Below the pieces are notes generated by a model, which was given only the letters and a program-made list of their open reading frames with translations, searched no databases and was not told the origin of the DNA. Positions 1 to 8,935 of a stretch of 64,000 nt of DNA are shown piece by piece. Every line of letters begins with the position of its first letter. Positions within the stretch are counted from its first letter, which is position 1. A program made the translations under genes and the position numbers. The stretch is from Microcoleus sp. FACHB-61 (GTDB lineage Bacteria > Cyanobacteriota > Cyanobacteriia > Cyanobacteriales > Microcoleaceae), in the NCBI GenBank assembly GCA_014695295.1, contig JACJNY010000061.1:124001-188000 (forward strand), given 5' to 3'.

Positions 1-84
1 CGGCGTCGGTGCAGGTGCAGGCGTCGGCGTCGGTGCAGGTGCAGGCGTCGGCGTCGGTGCAGGTGCAGGTGTCGGCGTGGGTAC
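1..84. repeat. 24-bp tandem repeat coding for a Pro/Thr/Ala linker
   Basis: Three consecutive near-identical 24-bp units (GGCGTCGGTGCAGGTGCAGG plus four bases) reach the window edge. In the minus-strand frame they code for an eight-residue Pro/Thr/Ala unit. The array continues outside the window, so its length is unknown. Such linkers usually separate extracellular domains. Confidence 0.85.
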
Positions 85-3000
85 AGGTGGCAGTGGCGGC
101 GGCGTCGGAGTCGGCGTCGGCGGCGTCGGCGTCGGCGTCGGCGCTGGGAAGTTGCCGAAGTTGATGCCAGTGACAATAGCGCCTGAAGTTAGGGTGATGT
201 CGGCGGGTGGGGGTGTGCTTTGGGTGAATCCAGTTTGGTTGACCTCCCTGATGCGGTAGGTTCCCGGCGTTAGGTTCGCGAACAGGTAGTTGCCACTGTT
301 GTCTGTGGTAGTAGTAACAGGAGCAGGAGCAGTTCCAGCTACGACATTGGTTAACTGAATTTGGAAATTGGGTAAACCCGGTTCTCCAGCATCCTGAGTG
401 CCATTGTTGTTGGTGTCTTGGAACTTCAGACCTTGGATCGCCCCGGGTTGGGGCAGGAAGTTGCCGAAGTCAATGCCTGTGATGTTATCGGAGGGATTAA
501 CCGTAACGGGGGCGGGGTTGGGGGTCGTCTGCGTCCAGCCGTTTTGCTGGACTTCCCTTACCTGGTAAGTACCTGCGGGTATATCTCGGAGAGTGTAGTT
601 GCCCGCTGCATCAGTGATGGTAGTCGGTTCGCCCTGCTGAAATATGCCATCGGGATTGATACTGTCGAGGAATATTTGCCAGTTACCTAGCCCCAATTCT
701 CCGGCATCCTTAAGGCCGTTGTTGTTGAGGTCATTGAATTTTTGACCGCTGATAGTGCTCGACTGGAAGTTGCCGAAGTTGATATTAGCGATATCTTGAC
801 CGCTGGTGAGAGTGATGTCATCCGGGTCGGGGGTAGTTTGCGTCCAAGTAGGCTGCAAGACTTCCCGCACCTTGTAGGTTCCTGCTGACAAATCGAGGAA
901 TTGGTAGTTACCGGCGGCATCGGTGAGGGTGTTCGGTTCCCCGGTGTCGAGAGTGCCGTTATCGTTGGTATCGAGGAAGAATTGCCAGTTGGGTAGTCCT
1001 GTTTCTGCTGGCGCATCTTGGATGGCATTTTTGTTGAGGTCATTGAACTTCAGACCACTAATCGAGTTGGGTCTGAAGTTGCCGAAGTTGTTGTTTTGGG
1101 AGTCGGTGCCGCTGGTGACGGCGACCGTAAACGCGCCTGAAAGGGTAGGCGTGGCTGCGTTGACCGGGGGCACAGTTTGCGTCCAGCCTGTTTGTGGGAC
1201 TTCCCGCACTGTATAAGTGCCGGCTGGCAGGTTGGCGAACTGGTACTTACCCGTGACATCGGTGACAGCGGCGTTGGTGCCAGTTTCTGCTGGTACTTGG
1301 TCTTGCACGCCGTTGTTGTTGGCATCCAGGTAGATTGTCCACCCTCCTAGGGGTTGTTCTGCTGGCAAATCTTGAGTGCCATTTTTGTTGAGGTCATTAA
1401 ATTTGATCCCGCCGATTTTGCCTAGCTGAAAGTTGCCGAAGTTTTGCTCCGTAATGGGGGTGCCGCTGACCGGGTTAATTGTATAAAAAGCCGGACCTGC
1501 GGTTGGTGAGAATCCCGCCGACACGTCCTCTGTCACAAAGTGCCGACCGGAGCCGACGTTGGTAAAGCTATATGTACCAGCAGCCGCTGGCGGTGTTCCG
1601 GTAACTTGAGGAGAGGCGATTTCGGCGTCGCCGATATCTAAAGTGCTGTTATTGTTAGTATCCTTGAACAAGCGAACGGTAGTACCGTTGAGGGGCGTAT
1701 CGTCGGGAGAGAAGCCGTTGCCTGTGAGGTCGGTGAATTTGGTGCCGCTGACGGTGATGTTTTGGAAAACGCCGAAGTTTTGACCGGTGACGGGAGTACC
1801 GCTTTGGGCGGTAACCAGAATTTCGGCAGCGGGGAAAGAAATACTGGAGTTGGCTGGGGGAGTGGCTTGTATCAGGTAATTACCGGGGCCGATATCCGCG
1901 AATGTGTAATCTCCTCCAGCAGTCGTTTGCGCAGTGCCGACAACAGTATCTGTGAGGACATCTAGCCTACCGTTGGCGTTGGTGTCTTTGTATAAGTTAA
2001 CGGTGATGCCACCAGATACGGTGTCGGTGGCCTCATCTAAAACGCCGTTGCCCGCGACATCGGTGTAGGTTTTGCCCGCGATCGATGTCAGTTGGAAGTT
2101 GCCGAAGTCTCGGCCTGTAGCAGCGTCAGCAACACCTGTGCTGTAGGGAGTTGCGCCTGTAGCCGGGAGAGTTTGCTGCCAACCTGTTACTGCCACTTCC
2201 TTAATCGGGCTGTTAGTCTTGGTGTCGGGGAGGGTGTAGGTACCGCCTATGGCGACGGTAGCCTGATCTTCAGTGGGGTCCAGCGCATTGTTGTTGTTGT
2301 TGTCTACATAAATAACAAAGTTTTGCGCTGGAGTTGTGGCGGTGGCATCAGTCCCGTCTTTAACGCCATTGCCATTGAGGTCATTGAATTTCTGACCAGT
2401 AATTGTGGGGCCGTATTCGTAAGCACCGATGTCAACAACGCCGTTGACGGTACGGGCAAAGGGAATGTTAAATTCAGTGCCACGTTGGTCAGTAGTAAGA
2501 GCCGCACCAGTTTTTGCGTTGAGGGCGGTGGCTGCGTTGCCAGTATTGATTGCGGGGCTGCCAGGAAGTAAGGCGTGGGTTGGCACAACACCGCCATTAT
2601 TTTGCAGGGGGCCAAGTAAGGCAGCACCGCCAATTAAGTTGTTGGCACCTGTTGATACGACGTTACCTGTAATGTCAGGATTAGCACCGCCAGTATTGCC
2701 AGAGATGATTGTGTTGTTGGCGTTGAAAGTCCCAGCGTAGGAAACACCGCCACTATTGGTGCTGGCAGTGTTGAGGGTAATGGTCGTATTCGCTAGGTTA
2801 GCTGTAGCACCTGTGTTAACAAAAATCGCGCCACCTAAGCCTTGACCGGGAGTACCGTTGCCCCCAGCACCACCACCTGTCACTGTATTAGCGCTAAAGG
2901 TGCTGTTGCTAACATTTAATGTGCCTGCATTGAGGAAAATAGCCCCTCCTAGACCCGATCCACCGCCACCGCCAGTAGTACCGCCAGCACCAGCACCGCC

Positions 3001-4458
3001 ACCGCCACCAGCACCACCAGTGCTTCCAGCACCACCGCCACCACCAAAGCCACCGGCACCACCGACACCGGCACCACCAGCGATACCAGGAACAGTACCA
3101 GTACCACCAGCACCACCAAGGCCACCAGGGCCACCACCGCCACCGACACCGCCAGTACCACCAGCACCGCCAACACCACCATTACCACCGTTACCAGTGC
3201 CAGTCCCATTCTGGCCAGCACCACCAGTGCCGCCAGCACCACCGCCACCACCGAAGACTCCAGTACCGCCAGGGCCGCCAGCACTACCAGGGCCGCCAGC
3301 ACCATTGGTTGCACCACCAGTACCGCCAATGCCACCAGTACCACCAGTACCACCAGGGAAGCCACTACCACCAGGCAGAGCAGTACCACCAATACCACCG
3401 GCACCATCGGGTGTACCACCAATACCACCGGCACCAGCAGCACCCGGGGTACTGCCTACGCTACCGGTGCTTAAGTCGCTGTTGCCACCTGCACCACCGT
3501 TCCCGACCGCACCTGCACCGCCTGTTGCTGTATTGCTAGCAAAGGTAACGCTGTCAATATTGACAGTGCCCTGGTTGATAAAAAGTGCCCCACCTAAGCC
3601 AGCGCCGCCACCACCACCGCCGGTGCCCGCGCCACCGATTGCGGCTCCATTTTGAAGTGTGAGGTTAGATAAGGTGACTGTGGCAGGGGTGTCAACGAAA
3701 AATAGTCGGCTATTACCGCCGCCGTCGAGCGTAATCCCAGTAGTAGCGCTGCCAATAAAGTTAACAGGGTTAATAATTACAGGCAGAACTTGTCCGGGAG
3801 TGAAGGTGATAGGACCAGTGATGTTGACATCATCAGCATCCGGCAGGACATTAGCAAAAAGGATGGCGTTGTTAAGACTGGTAAAGTCGGTAGCGGTAAA
3901 GGTTGCTAAAACTGCGCTGTAAGCTTCCCTCGCCTCTGCCGAAAATGCCAAAGGTGTTTCTATGTTGCCGGTAGTCACTTGCAGCACCCAGTCTCCACCC
4001 AGTGCCGCACTGCCGGTCAAGTTATCGGAAGCGGCAATATTTGCCCCCGTGAGCTGGCTCAGCCTTTCCACGAAAGCGACACCTGCTTCTGTGGCGGCGA
4101 CGTTGCAACCGTAAAGCAGAATTTCTGGTTTAGCTGTAATTGAAGAGTTCGAGTTTGCTTCGACTGCTGGCAAAGCAAACCATTTTTCTAAATAATTGCG
4201 GTAGCTTTCAATGTTGCTGAGATTTAGCTCTGTGCCCCCCAGTTGTAAGCTGGCTGCTGCGCCGTGAGACAAAATGTGGACGGCTGCAATGTTTGTCCGC
4301 TGTTTAAGTGTTTCGGCGATTTGCTCGATCCCGTCGCGATCGGCTTTGAGAATAACAATTTCTGTATCGGGATTGACCGTTTCTGTTAAACTTTCGCAAT
4401 CTTTAACTTGTGAATCTGCAAAAACTATCTGGTGTTTCCGTTCTTTATAGAATTCCAC
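1..4458 (-). CDS. Giant DUF4347 / SdrD_B-repeat surface protein, C-terminus outside window
   Basis: The start is a GTG at 4458-4456 with AGGAG nine bases upstream; 1486 codons stay open to the left edge. Residues 1-175 form a DUF4347 domain, with ILSHG (His65) and YGCNVA (Cys118). Residues about 190-680 resemble a parallel beta-helix (choice-of-anchor Q type, ending DIGAYEYG), interrupted by an almost pure Gly/Ala tract at about 275-505. From about residue 686 there are seven SdrD_B (Cna-B-like) repeats with motifs such as GQKFNDLNGNG, beginning near 686, 793, 900, 1015, 1133, 1235 and 1340. The visible end is a Pro/Thr/Ala linker. No Sec signal peptide is seen, which fits type I secretion of cyanobacterial DUF4347 proteins (inference). 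Likely role: cell-surface adhesion or matrix. Family assignment is firm; function is inferred. Confidence 0.88.
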   Translation of the reverse strand, partial: MEFYKERKHQIVFADSQVKDCESLTETVNPDTEIVILKADRDGIEQIAETLKQRTNIAAVHILSHGAAASLQLGGTELNLSNIESYRNYLEKWFALPAVEANSNSSITAKPEILLYGCNVAATEAGVAFVERLSQLTGANIAASDNLTGSAALGGDWVLQVTTGNIETPLAFSAEAREAYSAVLATFTATDFTSLNNAILFANVLPDADDVNITGPITFTPGQVLPVIINPVNFIGSATTGITLDGGGNSRLFFVDTPATVTLSNLTLQNGAAIGGAGTGGGGGGAGLGGALFINQGTVNIDSVTFASNTATGGAGAVGNGGAGGNSDLSTGSVGSTPGAAGAGGIGGTPDGAGGIGGTALPGGSGFPGGTGGTGGIGGTGGATNGAGGPGSAGGPGGTGVFGGGGGAGGTGGAGQNGTGTGNGGNGGVGGAGGTGGVGGGGGPGGLGGAGGTGTVPGIAGGAGVGGAGGFGGGGGAGSTGGAGGGGGAGAGGTTGGGGGSGLGGAIFLNAGTLNVSNSTFSANTVTGGGAGGNGTPGQGLGGAIFVNTGATANLANTTITLNTASTNSGGVSYAGTFNANNTIISGNTGGANPDITGNVVSTGANNLIGGAALLGPLQNNGGVVPTHALLPGSPAINTGNAATALNAKTGAALTTDQRGTEFNIPFARTVNGVVDIGAYEYGPTITGQKFNDLNGNGVKDGTDATATTPAQNFVIYVDNNNNNALDPTEDQATVAIGGTYTLPDTKTNSPIKEVAVTGWQQTLPATGATPYSTGVADAATGRDFGNFQLTSIAGKTYTDVAGNGVLDEATDTVSGGITVNLYKDTNANGRLDVLTDTVVGTAQTTAGGDYTFADIGPGNYLIQATPPANSSISFPAAEILVTAQSGTPVTGQNFGVFQNITVSGTKFTDLTGNGFSPDDTPLNGTTVRLFKDTNNNSTLDIGDAEIASPQVTGTPPAAAGTYSFTNVGSGRHFVTEDVSAGFSPTAGPAFYTINPVSGTPITEQNFGNFQLGKIGGIKFNDLNKNGTQDLPAEQPLGGWTIYLDANNNGVQDQVPAETGTNAAVTDVTGKYQFANLPAGTYTVREVPQTGWTQTVPPVNAATPTLSGAFTVAVTSGTDSQNNNFGNFRPNSISGLKFNDLNKNAIQDAPAETGLPNWQFFLDTNDNGTLDTGEPNTLTDAAGNYQFLDLSAGTYKVREVLQPTWTQTTPDPDDITLTSGQDIANINFGNFQSSTISGQKFNDLNNNGLKDAGELGLGNWQIFLDSINPDGIFQQGEPTTITDAAGNYTLRDIPAGTYQVREVQQNGWTQTTPNPAPVTVNPSDNITGIDFGNFLPQPGAIQGLKFQDTNNNGTQDAGEPGLPNFQIQLTNVVAGTAPAPVTTTTDNSGNYLFANLTPGTYRIREVNQTGFTQSTPPPADITLTSGAIVTGINFGNFPAPTPTPTPPTPTPTPPPLPPVPTPTPAPAPTPTPAPAPTPTPAPAPTP
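2950..3640. repeat. Low-complexity CCACCAGCACC tract coding for a glycine-rich insert
   Basis: On the + strand this is a degenerate array of CCACC(A/G)(G/C)CA trinucleotide-type repeats. In the frame of the giant surface protein it encodes about 230 residues that are nearly all Gly and Ala with scattered Thr, Val and Ile. The long proline-rich reading frame on the opposite strand is a by-product of this composition. The tract is prone to slippage and copy-number change. Confidence 0.85.
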
Positions 4459-5139
4459 GTTCAAATTCTCCTGGTACACGCACACATCAAATTCATATCA
4501 CAAACCAACCGCAGCAGCGATCGCTCTTTTCCGGTGCGGATAAGAGTCGATCGCCCCTAACTGTCACCTAACCTAACTTTCACCTAAATTGAATATTGAC
4601 AAAAACGGTTTTATATGCACCCCTACCCTAACTGAGTTAGTTTGATGGTTGAGAAGTTTTAAAGGGGGATATTGTTCCGGCTGTTACCAAAAATGTTGGA
4701 TCAAACTTGCGCGCTGTTTTATGCTCTACCCGAGATGGGTAAGATACCAGATTTTATAAAAATTGTCAATCAAATAATTAACCGATGGCGATCGATATTT
4801 GTGAGTCAAGAGTCATCAGTCACGGTTATTAGCTGTAAGCTAATATTATTTGGTAGTTGTTCGCGGTTGAATCATAGGTATATGCGATCGAACAACCGCA
4901 ATCAAATTGGTTTTTAGCGAGGAATGCAAGTCCTCATAAAAATCAGAGGACTTGCATTCCTCACTACAAAGGTTATAACGGTTATTTTACAGGAATAGAT
5001 ATGACTGATGAATGCTAACTCCTGACTAACATTCCTGGAGACTATTAGACTCAATAAACCGGGAAGAGGAAAGAACATTCTGCGTTTGGGTCCAGAATCT
5101 TAACTCCTATTCCGGGTTTCTGCGCCCAAGACTGACTAA
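4459..5139. other. Intergenic region upstream of the giant gene
   Basis: It separates the NIL gene from the GTG start of the giant surface protein and must hold the latter's promoter. The only clear structure is the perfect inverted repeat at 4919-4962. A short open frame at 4672-4917 (+) has no recognisable domain and is not called. No tRNA or riboswitch was seen. Confidence 0.6.
4919..4962. repeat. Perfect 17-bp inverted repeat, member of a dispersed hairpin family
   Basis: Arms 4919-4935 (GAGGAATGCAAGTCCTC) and 4946-4962 are exact reverse complements around a 10-base loop, followed by ACTACAAA. The pattern of an AGGACTT-type palindrome flanked by TAGTGAGG and ACTACAAA recurs at 25898-25960 and 48825-48893. 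It looks like a small non-coding palindromic element and could also act as a terminator. Confidence 0.75.
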
Positions 5140-5499
5140 TTACCAAGTTTCTTCATCGGGCTTGTTGGAATTGCTCCAGATTTCCACATCTAAATCATTG
5201 AGATAAATCAGAGCACTTTCAATCTGTTGACTTGTACCGTTAAGTTCCAAATCAAACCAACCGTCCTCTAAAGTTTTGACACCCAAGAAAGCAGCATTAA
5301 AATTAACGGTCAAACCGTATTCAGAAATCAGGTTAGAAATGACAGGTTCCTGATGGTATTCTTTAGGAACACGAATGCGAATGCGGGTTTGAGTTGGTCT
5401 GCTGTCGCCATTTTCAGATTTGGGAATATCTGATTCTTGGGTTTTGTGAAAATCGTCGATCGCCTCAAATTGAGATTCGGTAGTGTTGTGAGCTAACAT
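5140..5499 (-). CDS. NIL domain protein of the sulfate uptake operon
   Basis: This 119-residue cytosolic protein has a disordered, acidic N-terminus (1-35) and one NIL domain (about 37-113). NIL is an ACT-like ligand-binding fold best known from the C-terminus of the methionine importer ATPase MetN. It lies 98 bp downstream of cysW on the same strand, with a short GC palindrome between them, so it is probably the last gene of the sbpA-cysT-cysW transcript. An effector-sensing role in control of sulfate or other sulfur uptake is an inference from family and position. The start has good context and the length is typical for the stand-alone cyanobacterial version. Confidence 0.8.
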   Translation of the reverse strand: MLAHNTTESQFEAIDDFHKTQESDIPKSENGDSRPTQTRIRIRVPKEYHQEPVISNLISEYGLTVNFNAAFLGVKTLEDGWFDLELNGTSQQIESALIYLNDLDVEIWSNSNKPDEETW

Positions 5500-5534
5500 T
5501 TGGGTCTCCTAATGTTTATTGATTTCAGGGATGA

Positions 5535-5551
5535 GGTGCGCACTGCGCACC
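5535..5551. repeat. Short GGTGCGCA-n-TGCGCACC palindrome (copy 1)
   Basis: A 17-base perfect palindrome with a one-base centre lies between cysW and the NIL gene, followed by CTA. The same palindrome with a different central base occurs at 28895-28911. It is a dispersed repeat and may form a processing hairpin in the operon mRNA. Confidence 0.6.
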
Positions 5552-5597
5552 CTAAAGCCCTAATGAATAATGACCAATGACAAATAACTAATGACTA

Positions 5598-6473
5598 TTA
5601 TTCAACCTCCTTAATGCTAGTCTTTCTTTCTAAAATCTCCTTAAGCACGAGGGTAACCACTGCTAAAAGACCTAAAACTACCGCCGCTGAAAATGCGGCT
5701 TGCGTCGCGTACTGCTTGTAAGCATCTTCTACAAACAAAGGCAAAGTTTGCGTTTTTTTAGCAATATTTCCCGACACTACAGAGACGGCTCCAAATTCTC
5801 CCATTGCTCTAGCATTGGTCAAAATTACTCCGTAAAGCAATCCCCAGCGGATACTTGGAAGGGTGACATTCCAGAAAATTTGCCAGTCATTTGCTCCCAA
5901 AGTTTTCGCCGCCTCTTCTTGATCAGTTCCCACTTCTTCCAAAACAGGAATCACTTCGCGGGCCACAAAAGGCAAGGTAACAAAAGCAGTAGCCAGCACC
6001 ATTCCAGGGAAGGCAAAAATAACCCTGATATTTGCCGCATCCAGCCACGGCCCGAACCATCCCACCCGACCGTAAAGCAGTACAATCATTAAACCTGCTA
6101 CTACGGGAGATATGGCAAAAGGCACGTCTAAAAGGCTGATTAATAGCGTGCGACCCGGAAATTTGTTGCGGCCAATTACCCAGGCGGCACACAAACCGAA
6201 TATTGTATTTATAGGCACAACTATCAGAGAAATCACCAGGGTAAGTTGCGCTGCGTGCAGAAAATCGGGCGATGTTAAGTTAGCAAAAAATGGCCCAAAT
6301 CCCTTGCTGAAAGCTTGGTAAAAAACGTTGAGAGTGGGGATAAATAAGACCAGAGCAAGATAGCCGATCGCAATTCCGATTAAAGTGGGTTTTACCCAAG
6401 CTTTTTCCTGGCTCCGCGTCGAACCACTGGGCGGAAATTTGTAATCAGCGGGTGAATTGATATTAGCCGTCAT
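5598..6473 (-). CDS. cysW: Sulfate/thiosulfate ABC transporter permease CysW
   Basis: At 291 residues this is the usual length for CysW. After a short cytosolic N-terminus there are six hydrophobic segments (first at about 31-55). The EAA loop that docks the ATPase is seen as [20 protein letters not shown] in the second half. Its ATG overlaps the end of cysT by 11 bases, a sign of translational coupling. With CysT it forms the inner-membrane channel for sulfate delivered by SbpA. No cysA ATPase gene is adjacent, so the ATPase must come from elsewhere. The C-terminus (RKTSIKEVE) is complete. Confidence 0.93.
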   Translation of the reverse strand: MTANINSPADYKFPPSGSTRSQEKAWVKPTLIGIAIGYLALVLFIPTLNVFYQAFSKGFGPFFANLTSPDFLHAAQLTLVISLIVVPINTIFGLCAAWVIGRNKFPGRTLLISLLDVPFAISPVVAGLMIVLLYGRVGWFGPWLDAANIRVIFAFPGMVLATAFVTLPFVAREVIPVLEEVGTDQEEAAKTLGANDWQIFWNVTLPSIRWGLLYGVILTNARAMGEFGAVSVVSGNIAKKTQTLPLFVEDAYKQYATQAAFSAAVVLGLLAVVTLVLKEILERKTSIKEVE

Positions 6474-7323
6474 AGCGTCTTCTCCATGCTTGTAAGAGAT
6501 TAATGGCGAACAGCATTGCCAGGGAAATAGCTAACATGACAGTACCGATAACTGTGGCTCCTGCATAGTCGTACTGTTCCAATCTTTGAAAAATTAATAC
6601 TGGCGCGATTAAATCTTTGAACGGTATGTTAGAAGCTACAATTACAGTAGACCCGTACTCGCCAACCGCTCGCGAAAAGCCGAGTGCTACTCCGGTTAAA
6701 ATAGACGGAAATAGCGGCGGCAAAACTACTCGCCAGAAGGTTTCAAATTGAGAAGCACCTAAGCACCAAGCTGCTTCTTCGATATCTTTTTCCATCTCGT
6801 TTAAAACTGGCTGTACGGTTCTAACTATAAATGGCAAGGAAATAAATATCATCGCTATACCTACGCCCAAGCGAGTAAAGGATATCTTGATTCCCAAAGG
6901 TGCAAAAAGCGAACCAATCCAGCCGTTATCGCTGTAAACAGTGGCGAGAGTTAAACCGGCGACCGAGGTGGGCAGTGCAAAAGGCAAATCGACGACTGCA
7001 TCTACAATCCGTTTTAAGGGAAAGTCGTAGCGGACTAATACCCAGGCAATTAATGTGCCGAATACTCCGTTAATTAAGGCCGCAATTAATGCCGTAAAGA
7101 AGGTGACATCGTAGGCGGAAAGGGCGATCGGACTGGTGGCAATTTTCCAAAACTCGGCGGGGTTTGCTGTGCTGGCTTTCAGCAGCATTGCTGTAACTGG
7201 GAGCAATAGCATTAAGCTGAGGTAGCCTAGGGTGATGCCCCAAGGTAATGTGATTTTGCCGATCGCCTTTTTGATATTTTCGAGCGGAGATTGAGGGTTG
7301 CTGGTTGGAGATAATACAGCCAT
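6463..7323 (-). CDS. cysT: Sulfate/thiosulfate ABC transporter permease CysT
   Basis: This 286-residue permease pairs with CysW. It has six membrane segments and the EAA loop ([20 protein letters not shown]). The ATG at 7323 (MAVLSPTSN) is chosen; a longer frame open from 7458 would overlap the 3' end of sbpA in another frame and adds 45 residues unlike CysT. The gene follows sbpA by 88 bases, and that gap contains a stable hairpin. The stop overlaps the cysW start. The ribosome-binding site is weak, which fits lower expression than the binding protein. Confidence 0.92.
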   Translation of the reverse strand: MAVLSPTSNPQSPLENIKKAIGKITLPWGITLGYLSLMLLLPVTAMLLKASTANPAEFWKIATSPIALSAYDVTFFTALIAALINGVFGTLIAWVLVRYDFPLKRIVDAVVDLPFALPTSVAGLTLATVYSDNGWIGSLFAPLGIKISFTRLGVGIAMIFISLPFIVRTVQPVLNEMEKDIEEAAWCLGASQFETFWRVVLPPLFPSILTGVALGFSRAVGEYGSTVIVASNIPFKDLIAPVLIFQRLEQYDYAGATVIGTVMLAISLAMLFAINLLQAWRRRYDG

Positions 7324-7362
7324 AAGTGAATAGTTGGGAGTTGGAAGAATAGTGAATGTTTT

Positions 7363-7396
7363 AGATCCCCGACAACTTCGGGGAAGTCGAGGATCT
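7363..7396 (-). terminator. Intercistronic hairpin between sbpA and cysT
   Basis: The arms AGATCC (7363-7368) and GGATCT (7391-7396) pair, extended by inner GAC/GTC pairs around an internal mismatch. It lies just after the sbpA stop and before cysT, without a long U-run on the minus strand. It probably acts as a partial terminator or mRNA-stabilising hairpin that raises binding-protein levels above permease levels, as in other ABC importer operons (inference). Confidence 0.5.
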
Positions 7397-7411
7397 GAGC
7401 CTTCTGTTTTT

Positions 7412-8557
7412 TTACTGTCTAATTGAACCTTGAATTTTGTCAAAAACAGCTCCGTCATCGAAGAATTTCTGCTGAATATCTCCCCAACCTCCTAAGTCTT
7501 GAGCTGTAAATATGGTTTTGATGGGGGCATATTTTTGGACAAATTCTGGTTCCGCCGCTACTGTCGCATCTACAGGGCGGAAGCCTGCTTTGGCAAATTC
7601 TCGCTGAGCTTCTGGGGTGTACAGAAATTTGACAAATGCTTCGGCGACTTCGCGAGTGCCGTGTTTATCAACGTTTTTATCGACGATGGCAATAGGATTA
7701 TCGATCGAAACATTGACTTCAGGAATAGTATAAGTCGGTTTTTCGCCTTTCTCACCCGCCAGAAGAATCTCGTTTTCGTAGTTAATTAAGGCGTCGCCTT
7801 GGCCTTGTTTGAAAAATACGTCGGTGGCTTCGCGGGCATCTTTAGTCAGGATGGGGACGTTTTTGTAGACTTTGCTAGTAAAGTCTAATGCTTTGGCTTC
7901 GTCTCCTCCGGTTTTAACAACCGATCCCCAAAGTGCGAGGAAATTCCAGCGGGCAATGCCTGATGTTTTAGGATCGGCAGTAATCACTTTTACTCCGTCT
8001 TGGCTTAAGTCTTCCCAGGTTTTGATGCCTTTGGGATTGCCTTCGCGGGTGACTATTGCTCCTACAGATTTGCTGACTATGCCTTCGTTGGGGACTTCTT
8101 TTTCCCATCCAGGCTCAATGAGTCCGGCTTTTTCGATTTTTGCGGTGTCGAGGGCGAGGGCTAAGTGTACGATGTCGGCTTCTAAACCGTCAACTACGGC
8201 CCGAGTTTGGGAACCGGAACCGCCGTAGCTTTGGTTGAAGGTGACGGTTTGACCCTTTTCTTTTTGCCATTGTTCTACGAATTTGGGAATTATGGCTTCG
8301 TGGGCGGCTTTGGTGACGGCGAAGGATACTAGGGTTAATTCTACGTTGCCTTTGTTGGCTGCTGGGCTAGCACCGCCTGGAGTGGCTGCGGGGTTGTTGG
8401 TGGTTCCCTGACCGCAGGATGCAACGGCCAGACTTAAAGTTATTCCCACTAAAAATAGCGACACAAATCTTTTCAGCGCAGTCAATGATTGGTTTGTGCT
8501 GCCTGAAGGCTGTTGCGGCCAGTGAAGGTGTTGAGTTAGGCGTTGCCACGGACTCAT
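7412..8557 (-). CDS. sbpA: Periplasmic sulfate-binding lipoprotein SbpA
   Basis: This 381-residue protein is the solute-binding component of the sulfate ABC importer. The N-terminus has a hydrophobic stretch (about 30-47) ending in a lipobox (VAS then Cys48), so it is probably a lipoprotein, followed by an Ala/Gly/Pro linker. The mature part has sulfate-binding-protein features such as [14 protein letters not shown] near 105 and the C-terminal FRPVDATVA. The ATG at 8557 follows AGAGGA by eight bases. It is the first gene of sbpA-cysT-cysW-NIL. Expression is normally induced by sulfur limitation; an inverted repeat at 8581-8606 is a candidate operator. Confidence 0.93.
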   Translation of the reverse strand: MSPWQRLTQHLHWPQQPSGSTNQSLTALKRFVSLFLVGITLSLAVASCGQGTTNNPAATPGGASPAANKGNVELTLVSFAVTKAAHEAIIPKFVEQWQKEKGQTVTFNQSYGGSGSQTRAVVDGLEADIVHLALALDTAKIEKAGLIEPGWEKEVPNEGIVSKSVGAIVTREGNPKGIKTWEDLSQDGVKVITADPKTSGIARWNFLALWGSVVKTGGDEAKALDFTSKVYKNVPILTKDAREATDVFFKQGQGDALINYENEILLAGEKGEKPTYTIPEVNVSIDNPIAIVDKNVDKHGTREVAEAFVKFLYTPEAQREFAKAGFRPVDATVAAEPEFVQKYAPIKTIFTAQDLGGWGDIQQKFFDDGAVFDKIQGSIRQ

Positions 8558-8935
8558 TATATTTATTCCTCTAGTGAAAGTACGGTTATTAGGTCGGAAT
8601 ACCGTAATTATGGTTGTGAAGTACGATTATAGACAAGAGCGAGTGAAATGGCAACAAAAAAAACGAATTGGGAGAACTCAAGGTCGATCGAATATGTTGA
8701 TGTCTTTTCCCTCGGTGTTTTTGAGTCAGATTAGGGGTAAAATGTAAAGTGTATAAATACTCTTATTGAGTTAAGGTGCTAAACTTGCGCGGCTGCAGGA
8801 TACGCCTGCACGATACGCCTTACGGATACCATCGGCCGATCGCCCAAATGTAATAGCCCTGCCAAGAGTCCCCGCCCCAGGGGGATATGCCTGACTCGCG
8901 CGATCGCCCTTAAGTAAGAAAAAGTTTTAACTGGT
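8558..8935. promoter_or_regulatory. Divergent promoter region sbpA / WD40 gene, with inverted repeat 8581-8606
   Basis: Two genes diverge from this 378-bp stretch. An inverted repeat TACGGT (8581-8586) and ACCGTA (8601-8606) with a 14-base spacer lies 24 bases upstream of sbpA, a plausible place for a regulator operator. The half closer to the WD40 gene is GC-richer and has no recognised element. Regulator identity cannot be read from the sequence. Confidence 0.4.

Noticed and set aside
2858-3655. 265-codon proline-rich frame on the + strand
   Set aside because: It is the antisense of the Gly/Ala-rich part of the giant surface gene and reflects CCACCA repeats only.
4672-4917. 81-codon frame on the + strand
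   Set aside because: No domain and mixed composition; its end runs up to the palindromic repeat.
7324-7458. Longer start for cysT
   Set aside because: It would overlap the sbpA 3' end in another frame and add residues unlike CysT; ATG 7323 fits the family.
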